From assembly GCF_037975245.1 (NCBI RefSeq), contig NC_092576.1, forward strand, positions 25,123,611-25,187,610: a stretch of 64,000 nt of DNA, written 5' to 3'. Shown piece by piece: positions 12,650-62,099 of the stretch (within the stretch, counting starts at the first letter, position 1; each line of letters starts with the position of its first letter). Position numbers and translations under genes: made by a program. The notes below the pieces were generated by a model. The model was not told where the DNA came from. It saw only the letters and a program-made list of their open reading frames with translations, and did not search any database. The DNA is from Apostichopus japonicus. Lineage: Eukaryota > Echinodermata > Holothuroidea > Aspidochirotida > Stichopodidae.

Positions 12650-13784
12650 ATGAAAGAACTTGACACGGCAGACATTTTGTGGTCAAATTCTGCTCAATTG
12701 TATGGTGCATAAGCACAGAACCTTAAATATTTTGAGATCAGAACATTTCTGAGGAACTACACATTTGAAAAACACATACAGTTGAGTAATTTGGACTTTT
12801 CCTTGATAGATATCATTGATCAAATCCTTAAGTGCGTCAATTATAAGCCCACCATGCTACAGTATCTGGTCATGATTAGGGCAATGTAGGCCTATGATAC
12901 ATACTGTACATGCACAGTAGGCTAAGAAGTTAAGCTGACCTACTTGAAATCTAATTTCTCTGGCAGTTGGTATTAATTTGTAGCTCACACTACAGACCAG
13001 TTTACCCTTGACCCAATGCTAAGGTAGTGTTAGGACTTGGACTATGGCCCTTGGCTACAGCCGAACGTAGGCTAGGCCTTACAAGTTTTAGGCTAGAAGC
13101 TAGTCACTATAGTATTGAAATATGGGTATGAACAAAAAACGTGAAGCTGTATGCAACAACGTTATAATATCAACGATATTAATATCACCAAACTTTATTG
13201 ACTAATCTCATGGACCTTACCTGAAGTTGTTGGTGAGACGTTTTCGTGTTAACGGTACTTTTTTAAGAAAAAGTCAACAAGGAAAGAACCTGGGCACGAA
13301 AACCAAACTACCCGGCGAACGACTGACCCGATCTCAAGCCCAGTCCCCTTGCATCGAGAGGGAACAGATACTACACATCATCTTATATTAGCCGAAACTG
13401 TTCTTGGGTTGCATGCAATGCAGCCTACGGGTATGCTTTAGCGTTAGCCCTGGCGTATACAGTGTACACAGTGTAGAGCGTATACACTGAATACAGGCTA
13501 CTGCCGCTGTCAAGAAAACTACGGATGCCTGTACGTCAGGTCAACTTATATACCAACTGGGGGATATACTTTGAGAGCAAGACTTAGGTTTACCGTAAGG
13601 GTTTGACCAATTGGATTTTTCCTTGCCAAATGACCCAAAAAGTAGGTAGCAACTTATAACGACTGATATGCAGTCCTAGTACCATAAGGTATACTGATGT
13701 AAAATTTCAAGTTGATCCAATCATTTCACCTCAGGTAAACCTAAGCACCAACTTGGAGAAGTAAACGTAAATACCAATCCAGTG

Positions 13785-13785
<1 letters not shown>

Positions 13786-13851
<66 letters not shown>
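13786..13851. repeat. (TA)n microsatellite
   Basis: Uninterrupted TA dinucleotide repeat, about 33 units. Confidence 0.95.
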
Positions 13852-13854
<3 letters not shown>

Positions 13855-13986
13855 GACGATAATGAATTAATTAAATATGTAAGTTCCACAAACATATGTA
13901 ATCCGTTCTTCTCTGTTTATGAATATATCGTATTATATTACGTATTGTTCATTCTCTTGCACACGTTTTTATTTCTGACATCTTAG

Positions 13987-50941
<36,955 letters not shown>

Positions 50942-53900
50942 TTGTCGAGTTGAACAAACCGCACATTTCTCCTGGACAACATGAATCTCACAGAGGGTTA
51001 TCTTTTATTCGAGTCTGGCCATTATTAGCATCTTCAAAGTATCTATAGTATAGAGAGTTAGGGACGCAGTCTTAGCAAGGTTGTATTTTGGACCCTCGTA
51101 ATGGTTAGTTCTACGAGCTTTAAAGTAGCTGAACATAATAAGAACTGTTTGCACGTTAACATGACGTCAGATATATTCTGTAGATAAATTTTAGTTACAG
51201 TAAAACAATGAAAGAAGAACAAATTACGAATATTGTAACGGATACTTGCCTAACGATGCTCCTATGGGATAAAAGTCACTAATGGAATTTCTATATATTT
51301 CCTGTTATATCGTGCTCGTAAACATTACATGACACTTTGGGCAGGACTATATGGCCTTATTGCTTCCAATTTCATTTGAATGGAAAAAAATGGAAAAATT
51401 GCAGATAGATCCTCGGATAATTTTACCTGTAGATATACGTATAGTTAATATAAGATACATAAAGTGTAAACATTACTTACAATTTAATAAATGTTGAATT
51501 TTAATTTATTAAAATTATTATTGTTTATGTGGTAAATGTAATCAGTGCTTTGGAATCATCTTCGTTTACACATTTTCCAACAATATAATTTCTTTCGGTT
51601 TATGTGAGTTGTTATCTATCTTAAGTTATCAGTGGAATATATATATACATGTCAAGAGCCAAGTTATGACTCGAAAATCAACAAATTTGTATTAGAGGAA
51701 TACTATTTTAATGTTTTCAATAGCGGTATGTATAGTGAATAGAAAGGTAACAGTATAAATTAGCTCCGACCTGCAATAAACTGAAATATTGCTGCATTTC
51801 GTTCGGCGAAATAGATTATTTGTTACTTTTTTACTAGTAAAGTGTTACTACCTATACCCCAAATAAAAATGTTAAAAAATGTAAAATAAACAAAAGAAAA
51901 ATGGTGATTGTAAATTACATGGCAAAGGTGTGCGCATAGGACATTATTAGATTAGCAGGTTATGATTCTGCTTACAAAAAGATACGTTTCTATGGTAACT
52001 GTTAATAAATCAAACTTTACTGCAACTTATTCATCCTCTAGGAGAGGCATTTAGATATAACTATTCACTTTATAACAATTCAGGTGCCTTATAAACCATT
52101 TAGTTTTAGTCGTATGTACACATACGGTTTAGATTACTCTATTTCCTAAATATGGTAGAAGGTCAAATGATTACCATTCTTCATACAGCTTTAAGGAGAA
52201 TTTGTTGCATTGTAATTTCGTCATCTATCGTGGCATTTCTCGATATTTTGGGATAGGTTTGAAACTTACTTTTGGAACCTTTAGTAACTTAGAACTTTTG
52301 AGAAAATTCATCATCTTCAAATGTTCAGATGACTTGATAATGTTAACGAAAGATATCAAGATCTAAAGAAATTGTGTTTTGTACATAGCTTTCCAATCGG
52401 CAATTTTATTGTGTAACTTAATATTTGGGAATAATATCGAATGTCAGAGGTGAACTTTTAGTAATATGAACATGTTGTAATTCAACGTCAGCGGTGATGA
52501 CCTTTCAATGGAATGACATATTTGGAAATATCAGTGCTGACGATATTTTTTATAATGACGCATTTTATTATTCATAACAATGGCTTAAGAAGTCATGATG
52601 CTGTATATAGCTTTGTTTTTTTAAACATTTTCCTAATTTGGCGCATCTCAATAATGTTGTAATATGTTGTAAGTCATTAATAACTATTACAATGAGTAAA
52701 TTGTATCGAATGTTGCAGTGAAGTCAATAATATACTTGCTAGAGCTACGTATTGAATTATTGTTTTCTTATAGCAAAGTAGTTAATATTTTGATTGTTTA
52801 AGTGAACATGATAATCCTTCATGTAAAAGCTGCATTTTACATTTCATACTAACTTTAACACAAACTGGTTGTTAAGTATGATACCATTCAAGCGATAGTC
52901 CTGAGTGTCTGAAGAACATTGCTAAAACATGATTGAAGAATGTCTTAAACTTTGGATCAAGACTACACCTACCAACATGTGCCACTTTCGTCCTCCCAAA
53001 TTTGGGGTCGCAATGAAGCCAATACAAGGCAACATGAAGCCATTCTTATTTCATAAATCTTTAAAGGCGAACTGCTCAGAGTGGTAGAAACCTTTCGTAA
53101 AATGCACCTTTCATGAAAATGTAGTATACTCTGACCCGTTGCCAGGCATTTTGAGTTAAAGTGTCACCAAACCATTTAAGGAGGAGCATAATACTCATGT
53201 CCTGTAACTAGTGAAGTAGTTGTACACATGATGGTAACAGAGGGGAGAAAAATGGGGTGTACATTCCTGTACCCCGGCCTCGCTACCTGGCAGAATATAC
53301 TTAGTAACTTAATCAGGTTAACTTCTGTTGTCAATATTTCCAAATTATATATTATATCTTTTTTTGCGCATTAAAACTCAGTCTGTTTTAAAATACATTA
53401 AAATGATTTAAACAAATCGAACTGTATCGTGTACTTGATATTTTTCGTTTGTATGTTTTTTCTATGATGAATTAAAACTATTTAATGACTTAGTGTCACT
53501 ATTGCTACTAGACTATGTTCGAAATAATCCAGTTGTGTTTGATACTATAATTTCTGTAAATATAGACTCTGTGACAATATGGTTGCAATGGTAGATATTA
53601 CACAGGCTAAATATATATTCACACAGTTTATACAGGACGTATTCAATTACATTTGCAAATAACGTCCTAGCATTTCGATAATACAGTCTACCAGCACTAC
53701 GAAGAATATTGCCACAAAGTGAATATATGTTGACGTAGTTTCATAGTCGATCTTTAAACCCAAGCAATGGTGTTGACAAAGTGAAACGGGTGTTATGGAG
53801 AAGTTATTTCCTTGGCCGAGCTAATTTATTCTTCATTATTTGATCTGAACTATAAACCACTACATGACCAGCTGATTGTACAGATTACAGTTTGCTGGAA

Positions 53901-54538
53901 GCACAGCCTGGTTATGGTTTGCTCTCTAGAAGGGTGTTTGAGGGGCAGGCGTGGGTCAGGGAGGGGCGGGGGGTGGGTGAATGGTGTACACTCCAAACCC
54001 GTCTGAAATTTACACATATTTAACAGTAGCTATTACTTATTAGGACAACCGCGCGCTTAGACTTATATATTTATAACCCTTATTTTATATTCTATAAATA
54101 TGTCACAAAATGCATAATTAAGCGTCATTTTTTTTTCTTAAAAGAACCCAGGGAATCCGCTACATGGGCCCGATCCCACATCTAACCCCTCCCTTAACAA
54201 AATTGTGGTCTCGAGTTAAATTTCTCGGCGAATATATGAATTATGAATTTTATTCTTCACATGTTACCGAAAAGAAACCGATATATTGGTTTAATATAAG
54301 ACATCAGTTTTAGTTTTACCAAATACTATAGTTGATTTACTATAAAAGTGAAATGGTAATTACCGTGGAATGAATGGTGAGAGGGAATCATGACTGAATA
54401 AATAAAGCAAATGGCAACAACTAATCAGGAATAAAAAATCTCAAGTGACAAAACGTTCGATATGTCTGACTTATTATGCTCTGAAGCTTAAATGGTTTCA
54501 TTTTAAGGACTCATTCTCTGGCATTCACTGATCAAGTA
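50942..54538. other. 3' UTR and intergenic DNA
   Basis: Probable 3' UTR to about 51,510 (AATAAA at 51,486), then AT-rich DNA without recognised genes or transposon ends. A G-rich stretch lies near 53,930-53,975. Confidence 0.45.
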
Positions 54539-55963
54539 CACTCTAAAAACTGAAGTGCTAATTTAGTAGCTCCAACACGGTGCTAGTCATCAATTAGCAC
54601 TTTAAGAGCTAGTATCTCAACCTTCAAGTGTTAAATAACTTGCACCATACCAAAGTGCTATCGCCGTAGTTGTGATGCACTGCACTTATTAAGTGCTGAA
54701 AGTTTCGTATTAACTTTTGATTGGCTGAAGGCGGTGACGTCAGTAACATGCAACAACGCTATTGGTTATAACCAAATAGTTGCATATCGCATCGCTAGAC
54801 GTGACAACTGACGAACGTTCCACCGGCAGACGTAAGTTTCTGAATTGAAATCTGTGAATATTCACCAGAGTAAGGAATATTTGAAAGCTGATATGGCGAC
54901 CTTTTATGAAATTTGAGTGATCATTCATGTTTTCAATAACCTAGCTTCGCTGATGACGTCGGGAATTCCCTTGAAATAATTCCTCTGTCGACGTCTTAGT
55001 GATGGTAGCCTACCACTTATTTCATAGGTCTATTCACGTATGTAAATGCCAAATGCGCTCTGATATAACATTAGGCTATGCCAAGTTTATGATTGGGCGT
55101 TTATAGGCCTAGCCTACCTCCTTATTGTAACATTTATAAGGCCTAACTTTATGGTCGCCAATGGTGATTCGATTGAGGTGTGCTACTGGTACTACAGTCT
55201 ACTGTGTTTGCACAAGTGGCCATCACAGAGTCTTAACGTATAAGAGAGGCAGGCCCAATGCAATAAGTATTGGTATTGGTTTATATGCCAATGCCTAAAG
55301 AATATGAGCCGATGGCCGCTAGACGACCACAAGAGAACGTTGTGGAAGGCCTGCCACTCCATATTACGCTTTGAATTTGTGGTAGCCTAGCCTAGGCCTA
55401 ACATTATTGTGGTAACAGGCCTAACGTTGGTGTTGTTAATGTTACTTTGCAGTGTAAGGTCTGTGTGTGATTGCCGACTACAAAATGAAGTAGCCTACAA
55501 AGTGCAAGTACAAACCATACTTCACAGTCATACATTATTCAGGTTTAAAGAAAAATTAAAGTAAATGTAAACATAAAATAATGATCAGAGTAATTGTATA
55601 CATCCTATTCTTATTTGACCTTCATAGTGTTTCCCATTTTTCATGCATCGCTTAATGTTGTGTACCCTAATGTTTGCCTTGTTTGCACCTATCAAGGAAG
55701 GCCTACTATAAGTATGTTTTTCTTTTGAAATGATGACTCCCAATGTAAATATGCTTCATTTAAGATGTTCTCTCATGAAAAGTGAAAGATTATAGGTAGG
55801 CTAAATTTTCCAATTAATTTGAAACAAATTTCGGTGAAACTTTAAACATGCTTTTTTTTTATCGAAACTGTTTATAGACTCGAGCTTTTGCAGAAAAATG
55901 AAAGAAACCTGACATGTTTTGAGATTCATTGCATGTTTTCTTGTTCTATTCTTGTACTTGTAG

Positions 55964-56127
55964 ATTTTGCAAGACTTTGAGCAGATGTATGGAGATCAGG
56001 TCGCCAATAACTTTTTGATGAAATGGGGGGAACATTCCCACTTCATTTGGAAGTACATAGCATGTACTCACCAACTCAGCTCTGCGGGACCTTCAGTTTG
56101 AATTTGGAGAAACAGAAAAGTCTGAGG
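55964..56127 (+). pseudogene. SAMD3-like exon in E2 (DFEQMYG region)
   Basis: Acceptor cttgtacttgtag. Reads ILQDFEQMYGDQVANNFLMK then W. The pattern D-F-x-x-M-[FY]-G-x-x-x-x-x-x-F-L-x-K-W is a hallmark I associate with SAMD3-like proteins. The frame hits TGA at 56,099. Shifting frame near 56,068 gives NSALRDLQFEFGETEKSE up to a GTATGT donor at 56,128. So one frameshift has broken this exon. Confidence 0.6.
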
Positions 56128-57373
56128 GTATGTTTCAAAAAAGTGCTAACATTTTGTAGTCATGTGACTCTCATTATGCAAGTTCAGTCAAGTTTTCTGT
56201 AGTGAATATTTGGTATGTTAGCTCTTTAAAAGACTGCTATAGGTAAAATCATGTACAGAAAAGTGGCAATGCTGTTAACAGTTTGTCTGGTACCCAACTT
56301 TCTTTAGACAAACATGGAAGAAATGAATGAAAGTGATTAAACCGAAACTGAATTACATTCCAATCTAGATTTTGAAGAAGACTTAAGTTCAGACACCATA
56401 GAAGCTGGTGGGAGCTTATGTGGTTGGTGGGCATCTACCTGTTTAACGATAGTTCATTAAGTGGTATTATCTCCTGCAGTCTTATGTGAATTTTCAAGTA
56501 CTGAAGCTAACTTGGCTAAACTGATCCATGGGAGGGGACCCATCACGAATGTATCCAAAAATTGAGGTCAAAGATCATTTAAGTGTCAATTCAGGCTGCA
56601 GCGTGTGAATCAAAAATAGCCAGATCATTATCAGATTGCTCGCAAATTGTTGAAGTCAGTGGATTAAAACTTGTATCCAGATTTCAGATCAAAGGTTATA
56701 ACTAAAATTTAGCCAGTAGCCAGTTCTTAGGCCCATGCACTAAAATTGACTAAGCTGGCAATCCTGTTCACTTTTGCTTTCTTTCCAGCTGTGGAGTAAG
56801 GGTAAACTGAAGGAAATTTTCTTGAGCCACGTACTGTTAAAGCGCTGTGGGTGGAGGGGTGTGTTATTATTCTAGAAACATTCTAGAACCAATGTTGTAG
56901 GTCTGGTGGTGTAGGGTTGTACCTGTATAGCCACTTGCTTGGTTCATTCATTTATACGAGTTACTGTACCACTTGATGCCTTAGTTTCCTCCATCCAACA
57001 GTGTATTCAATAAGCAAAAGTATTAATTTCCTGGCCTAACCAATTTCAATTATAGAAGCATCCCAGAAGTCCTTCAGTCTTCCACCATATTTATTTTAGT
57101 GACTTTGAAAAGACCTATGACTGTGAAATTGACATAGGCCTATGTAATTGGGTTCAGTGGACATAAAAGTATATCAGATTAATGTTTTTTTTTTTTGGCA
57201 TGCAGTGCCTATGTGTAATTTGTATATTGCAATTTCTAGAGCAAGTAGTAGGAACAAACAATTACTAACTGACACGTCACACTATTTTGTTGACATATAC
57301 ATCTGTTTTGTTGAGATATGTAATCTGTTTTTTTGTTTTTCATTATTAAGAGACTTTTCATTTTCTTCTTTAG

Positions 57374-57492
57374 AACATGCATCCATGTACGGTCTCTTTG
57401 CATTGGTTCACCTATTGCCGTCTTTCAACACAAGGAAAAGTGGAAAATGCAGTCGAGATGACAATGTCCGTTACTTCATCGCCTGGCAACCA
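57374..57492 (+). pseudogene. SAMD3-like exon in E2 (HLLP region)
   Basis: Acceptor ttttcttctttag, donor gtaagt. Reads HASMYGLFALVHLLPSFNTR then KSGKCSRDDNVRYFIAWQP. The L-x-x-L-H-L-L-P followed by a basic stretch fits the segment that precedes the C-terminal domain in SAMD3-like proteins. The exon itself is open and joins in phase to the next. Confidence 0.58.
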
Positions 57493-58003
57493 GTAAGTTG
57501 TTTTGTGTGTTAAGTGGGAAAGATCTGCCAAAATTCATGCAGAGTGATCAATCTTTAACCATTTGAGCCTAGGGGATATTGGTGCTGACATTCTGTCCTC
57601 TAGGCCTCAGCCCCTTGGCTCAATCTGGGCTGGGCGGTCCAGGTAGGTGCTTTTATTAAATGTGTCTTTCCTTCAGGAGATAAGAGTCAACCACATAAAA
57701 CTATCTGATACAGATGTGGGTCAATGTAGACTATTCTGTACCTGAGCCAGATAATCCTTAATTATATATCAAATAATATCTGCATATCTTTTTAGCTGGT
57801 TAGATATTAACATGGATTTTATATTTGGTTAAAATATGGCACTAGCCAGGCAGCAGTTCAGGCAAGATACATAATAGTACGGTTAGTGATGTAAGCAGAA
57901 TGTGAACTAATTTTCACCCGGACTAGTTGAAGTTTTCAGAGATTACTAGAGAAATTGGCACTATTTTGGAAATTAATGCTTGCTTAATTTATTTTCTTCT
58001 TAG

Positions 58004-58355
58004 ATCGGCACAAATGTGGAAGAATATGCAAGGAAAAGCCAACTCAGCAGTAAATAGCCACACCTGGCCATTGGAAGCAATGTGACTGACTTGCAGCAGT
58101 TTTTTTGTAGTTCTGGATGGAGTTGCCCTACCTGTTTCCAGGCAAGCATGTGGAATTGTAGCAGCTACAGATAGTTTAATGAAAGTTCATTATGTTTTTA
58201 ATGTAGCATATGCGGTGCAGCTCACAGATTTCTACACCTTTATCCAAACTGTGTTGTATGGCATACCCCTAACAGGTCAAAAGATAAGTAATCATGTTAA
58301 GGAGATAAGGATTGCTTGCAAAATGTGGAGTAGAGACTGTTCACAGTTTAGTTAA
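58004..58355 (+). pseudogene. SAMD3-like C-terminal exon in E2
   Basis: Acceptor tttattttcttcttag. Reads IGTNVEEYARKSQLSSK, a TAG, then PHLAIGSNVTDLQQFF, a one-base T-run insertion near 58,106, then VVLDGVALPVSRQ ... MKVHYVFNVAY ... TDFYTFIQTVLYGI and a TAA. The order P-x-L-x-x-G, FF-x-VLDG, K-x-H-x-VFN, FYTFIQT is the SAMD3-like C-terminal signature. One stop and one frameshift make it a pseudogene, but the sequence is otherwise well preserved, so inactivation seems recent. Confidence 0.68.
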
Positions 58356-59985
58356 AAAGCATTAAGGAAAGTCTGTTGCAAGCATGTCTTAAAATTTATT
58401 CGTTTTAATTACTAGCATTAATCTCTTTCAAGATTTCTCTTAACGTTTCTTAAGTTGCATTGGCCACTTTGTAGTAGAAAAACATGCCGTATGTTTTTAC
58501 TTTGGGATCAGTGTTTCAATTCTAGTAATCCTTTAGAGCTCAGTATATACCTATTATATAAAGTGTAGTTGGATTTTTGACATTAACAGAAATATAAGGC
58601 CTACAACACATGGTTAACAAATACAAAACTGAACACTACACAACTTAGACCCACATATATCTCTAAAATCATCTCCAGATGAACCTGGTTATGATGGATA
58701 AATTCAGGTTTTGACCAGTTATTCAGGTTGTACAGTTGATGATTTAAGTTTGGGCTTATAAAATTGGGAGGGATACTGCTTGCACCAGATCTCAGCCACA
58801 GCCACTCACACAAATTACTCATTACTAATTAATGACTCACAATATGTCAGGTACTTGCTCGCCCTTCGGGAGCGTAGGTTTACCTAACTTAGTCTTGATT
58901 GGGTGTTGTCACTGTTAATTTTATCATGTTTTAAAACATTCATTCAGACTGTTAGATGTTATTCAGTGTTATGTTTCAGTTTAATTTTGCCCCATTTGGG
59001 GATCAAGTTGGTGTTATTTTCATTTGACTTAATTAAAAGAGTGGAGTGAATAGGTTTGAAGGTGTTGTCCAAAATAAGGGACCATGGGAACAAAGCCTCA
59101 CTGGGTGGTCAAAAATGTTTTTTTTTTTAAATTTAATTCGTCCAGTCTGAGATCTTTTCCAGTTGGAATCTGGATTTTACTGAATTTTAGGGGTGCATAG
59201 TCCCATCTCCTGTAAATATCACTCAGTACTAATACAGAAAATTAATATCATGTTTGAAAATTGTAACGTCCATGGCTAAATGTAAACATAAAGTTAGGCT
59301 AGAACACTATGCATGGATATACTCTAGCACTTCTGGTCAACAGCCTTAAATTTATAGTAACCAAAGGGTTTGCTGAGATACTTAAGCTAATCCGTCTACA
59401 CTATTTGGTATAAGTGTAACTTATGAATTTTTATTTCTCAAGTACAGGAAGCAATAAAAGGAAGAAAGAAAAGAAAAAATGTGTTCCCTTATATTTCAGT
59501 CAGGAGATGCTGTGTTTTGACCTATCCTTTGCATTCCATATTTTGCAAGTGATACAGATTAATTAGGACTTGCACTTACAGGTGCTATATTTGCTCTTTC
59601 CAGTGCTGGTGGTAGCACTTAAAGTGCGGGACTGTTGTAGCACTTTTCAGGTGCTTGTATGGTTAGCACCTTTGAGAGCGCTGTTTATAGCACTTAGGGT
59701 GCAATCCCTCATAGGGCTCTTGGCAAGTGCTGTAAAATAGCACTCTATGTGCTGTTTTCAGCACTTTGTTTTTTAGAGTGTAACAAACATGTGACAGAAT
59801 GACATATATCACTTACCGGGTTTCTCCAACACAATGGAACTTGTCAAACATAATATTTAGTCCGCTTTTAGTCTGTCAGTATAACATGTATATCGCGTGA
59901 GCTCATTTAGTGTGTAATGGGTCCGTCTGACGAAACCATGCATATGCTAATTATCGCAAACTTAAAAAAAATATATGTTTCGATA

Positions 59986-61553
59986 CACTCTAAACTCAGT
60001 TGGTTAAACGATTAACCAATACCTTAAAGAGAAATTATGAGTTTTCATGTCTTTGAATGGTTTGTCTACATTACTACAACCCCACCCATTCACTAATTCC
60101 CGTGGATGCAGCTGCAAAAGCCAGAAATTCGCTGTCAAAGTATTCCCTAGAGACCTCCCGAGCAGACATTCGTGAAAAAATCAAAGCTCACCACCGTAGT
60201 TCATATGACGTCAGTAAAGCCGACTAAGCCGATTCCCGATTTCTATTGTTAAGGCGTCATACAGTTTACTTCGTACAAGTAACTACAACACACTCTCCTC
60301 CATCAACTGAGAGTTTTCTCCCGAATCTTCCGATTCCGAGGAAATGGGCCTTCACCTCTCAGAACATTCCCAGGCTTTGACGAAAATTATTTTCTTGAGG
60401 AAGAAGAGGAAATATTTTTCGAGGATGATGAAGATATCGGTGTTTTTCCACATCAATTTGAGCCCCTTGCAGAAGAATTGTAAAACGATCCCGATGGCCG
60501 AGACGAGTCGCTGCCGATGGAAGTCCCCAAGCAGAACAGTTGGACGTTCCTTAACCGAAACTGTCGGTTGAGCATAAACAAAACAACCGTTATTAAGACC
60601 AGAATATGATTTAAATTACCTCGAACGTCGGTGATCCTGCTACTTAACTACGTATCAAAGCTTCTAGAATTGTGTTACTTAGAGTGAAAGGAAAATGTTA
60701 CATTCTTTACAGTGCAAGTGCAACTCCATAGTACTCGTAGTGATAACATGGGGTCTAGACCAAACTAATAGACGTTGTATAACAGGTTAGCTCGTGTAAT
60801 TGTATCATCACACTGTTACGTAAAATCATAACACAACGCCGGTTTTACCACAAAAGAAAAATTGCAGATCTAGTATTGATTGTTCTAAAACCAACTGGCT
60901 TTAAGTTTTGTGCAAAATATTAAGGAACCAATAGAAAACATCGTCATTTGCTGCATCAAGGAGGACTAGGCTATGGTCATAACAAGTAATTTGGCAATAG
61001 TTTGTCGTGTTAGTCGTGTGCAATTCTTCGATTTTTTATCATCTTTTGGAAAACACAACACATTGGCTCTGCATAATTAACAGCTACGAGATAAATTTAC
61101 GTAAAAACAAAACACCAAATCTCAATTACTACAGAGCACTGCAACAGTGTAATGTCGTGTGTTCTCAGACGTCTAAGAATGTAAACATAGCGTTCCGGAA
61201 ACATAGCGTCCTCGACTGACGTCACGCCGCAATAACGTATATACAACACTTTTTAGAAAGTTTTTATTACTCTCGAATTTATGATCGCTTATTCCTCGAG
61301 GATGCAAGCTCTGTATGACACAAATCGAGTATCAAAGGAAAGCTACGAGTGTATCAAAAACAATGATTTATGTAAATCTGTCAATTTCACCCCCTATTTA
61401 TCCAACAGTGGTCACGTATGTGCAATTCCACTGTTTGTTGATAGTTTAACCAACACCTATCGGTTAACGGCTTTATGCAGTTGTTGGGTAACATTTTTAA
61501 CAAATAAAATAACTATAAGTTTGTACCAACAGTTGCTGGTTAAATTAATTGTG
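59986..61553 (+). mobile_element. E3: probable third CACTCT element, right end uncertain
   Basis: Left end CACTCTAAACTCAGTTGGTT preceded by TA, then GGTTAA/TTAACC motifs. Similar motifs cluster again at 61,440-61,545 ('gtttaaccaacacctatcgg', 'ctggttaaatt'), suggesting a right subterminal array ending at about 61,553, but a matching GAGTG terminus was not found. A 60.3 kb coding fragment lies inside. Confidence 0.42.
60346..60572 (+). pseudogene. P2X7-like intracellular-domain N-terminal fragment
   Basis: Frame reading TFPGFDENYFLEEEEEIFFE then DDEDIGVFPHQFEPLAEEL, TAA at 60,481, and then NDPDGRDESLPMEVPKQNSW. An acidic start followed by P-x-Q-F-E-P is what I recall for transposon-associated proteins with a P2X7-type zinc-binding domain. 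The Cys-rich part itself (W-C-x-C-x-x-C) is not preserved here. No ATG is close in this frame. The overlapping ATG frame (60,344) is basic and unrelated. Confidence 0.35.
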
Positions 61554-62099
61554 TAAATCATGCCCATCATTGGTGGATTTTACAAATATAGGGTTCATTA
61601 AATTGGGGAATTAAAAATCATTGTATTGGGCAATTACTACATTTAAATTGGTCAGTGGCCTTTACCATTACAAAAGGGTTGAGCAGTTAAATGAGCCTTT
61701 ATTGCCCAATATATGTTGGCGAATGTAATATATTGGACAGTGACGGATGAGATCCTCAGTGGATTTTACTTAATGTAGTTGAAAGACTCGTCACGAGTTT
61801 TGTTCATGCAGGCCTCATCTGCAACAATCAATTGAATACGGTAATGCAAAGAGTAAACCATTCTTTGAAAAATATTGACAGAAAAAAAAAAACAGTTGCA
61901 ATACAGAAGCCAGTTAGATGACGTTTTCAGTACTTGTTTTTCTTGAAAACAATAATCAGCTGAACCATGTGAGTAAAATACAAACAAAACCGAAAAGGAA
62001 TCACAAATGTGCTTGGATGTAACAACTTCTAAGCTGTGCTCTATCAGACCTTAAATGTGACACAATGTTACCAGAATGCAAAAATGCATTGTGGTGTTG
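61554..62099. other. No recognisable gene
   Basis: AT-rich DNA. 'ttgggcaatta' (61,626) recurs inverted as 'tattgcccaata' (61,702), a weak local inverted repeat. Nothing coding. Confidence 0.4.

Larger units (their letters stand above)
11957..12849. mobile_element. Inverted-repeat element with GACGCAC termini
   Basis: Left end GGCTTCATAATTGACGCAC; the reverse complement of the right end reads GGGCTTATAATTGACGCAC. The 'taattgacgcacc' motif is repeated just inside the left end. The unit is about 890 bp, has no coding capacity, and contains a second, nested inverted-repeat element at 12,355-12,649. I could not define a target duplication. Confidence 0.65.
54539..59780 (+). mobile_element. E2: 5.2 kb CACTCT-terminated transposon with broken SAMD3-like gene
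   Basis: Termini CACTCTAAAAACTGAAGTGC and (reverse complement of right) CACTCTAAAAAACAAAGTGC; flanking duplication TA. Both ends have about 190 bp of subterminal AGCACTT/AAGTGCT motifs, unlike the GAGTGAA motifs of E1, although the outermost terminus is the same. The interior carries three exons of a SAMD3-like gene on the + strand, broken by frameshifts and a stop. A possible 5' non-coding exon ends at a GTAAGT donor at 54,831. No transposase is recognised. Confidence 0.78.

Noticed and set aside
13221-13370. Minus-strand first exon with GTAAGG donor
   Set aside because: No usable ATG upstream of the donor, no matching downstream exon beyond the ankyrin remnant. Left as a possibility only.
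60344-60571. 75-codon ATG frame, basic peptide
   Set aside because: It overlaps the acidic QFEP frame and has no motif. The acidic frame is the meaningful one.
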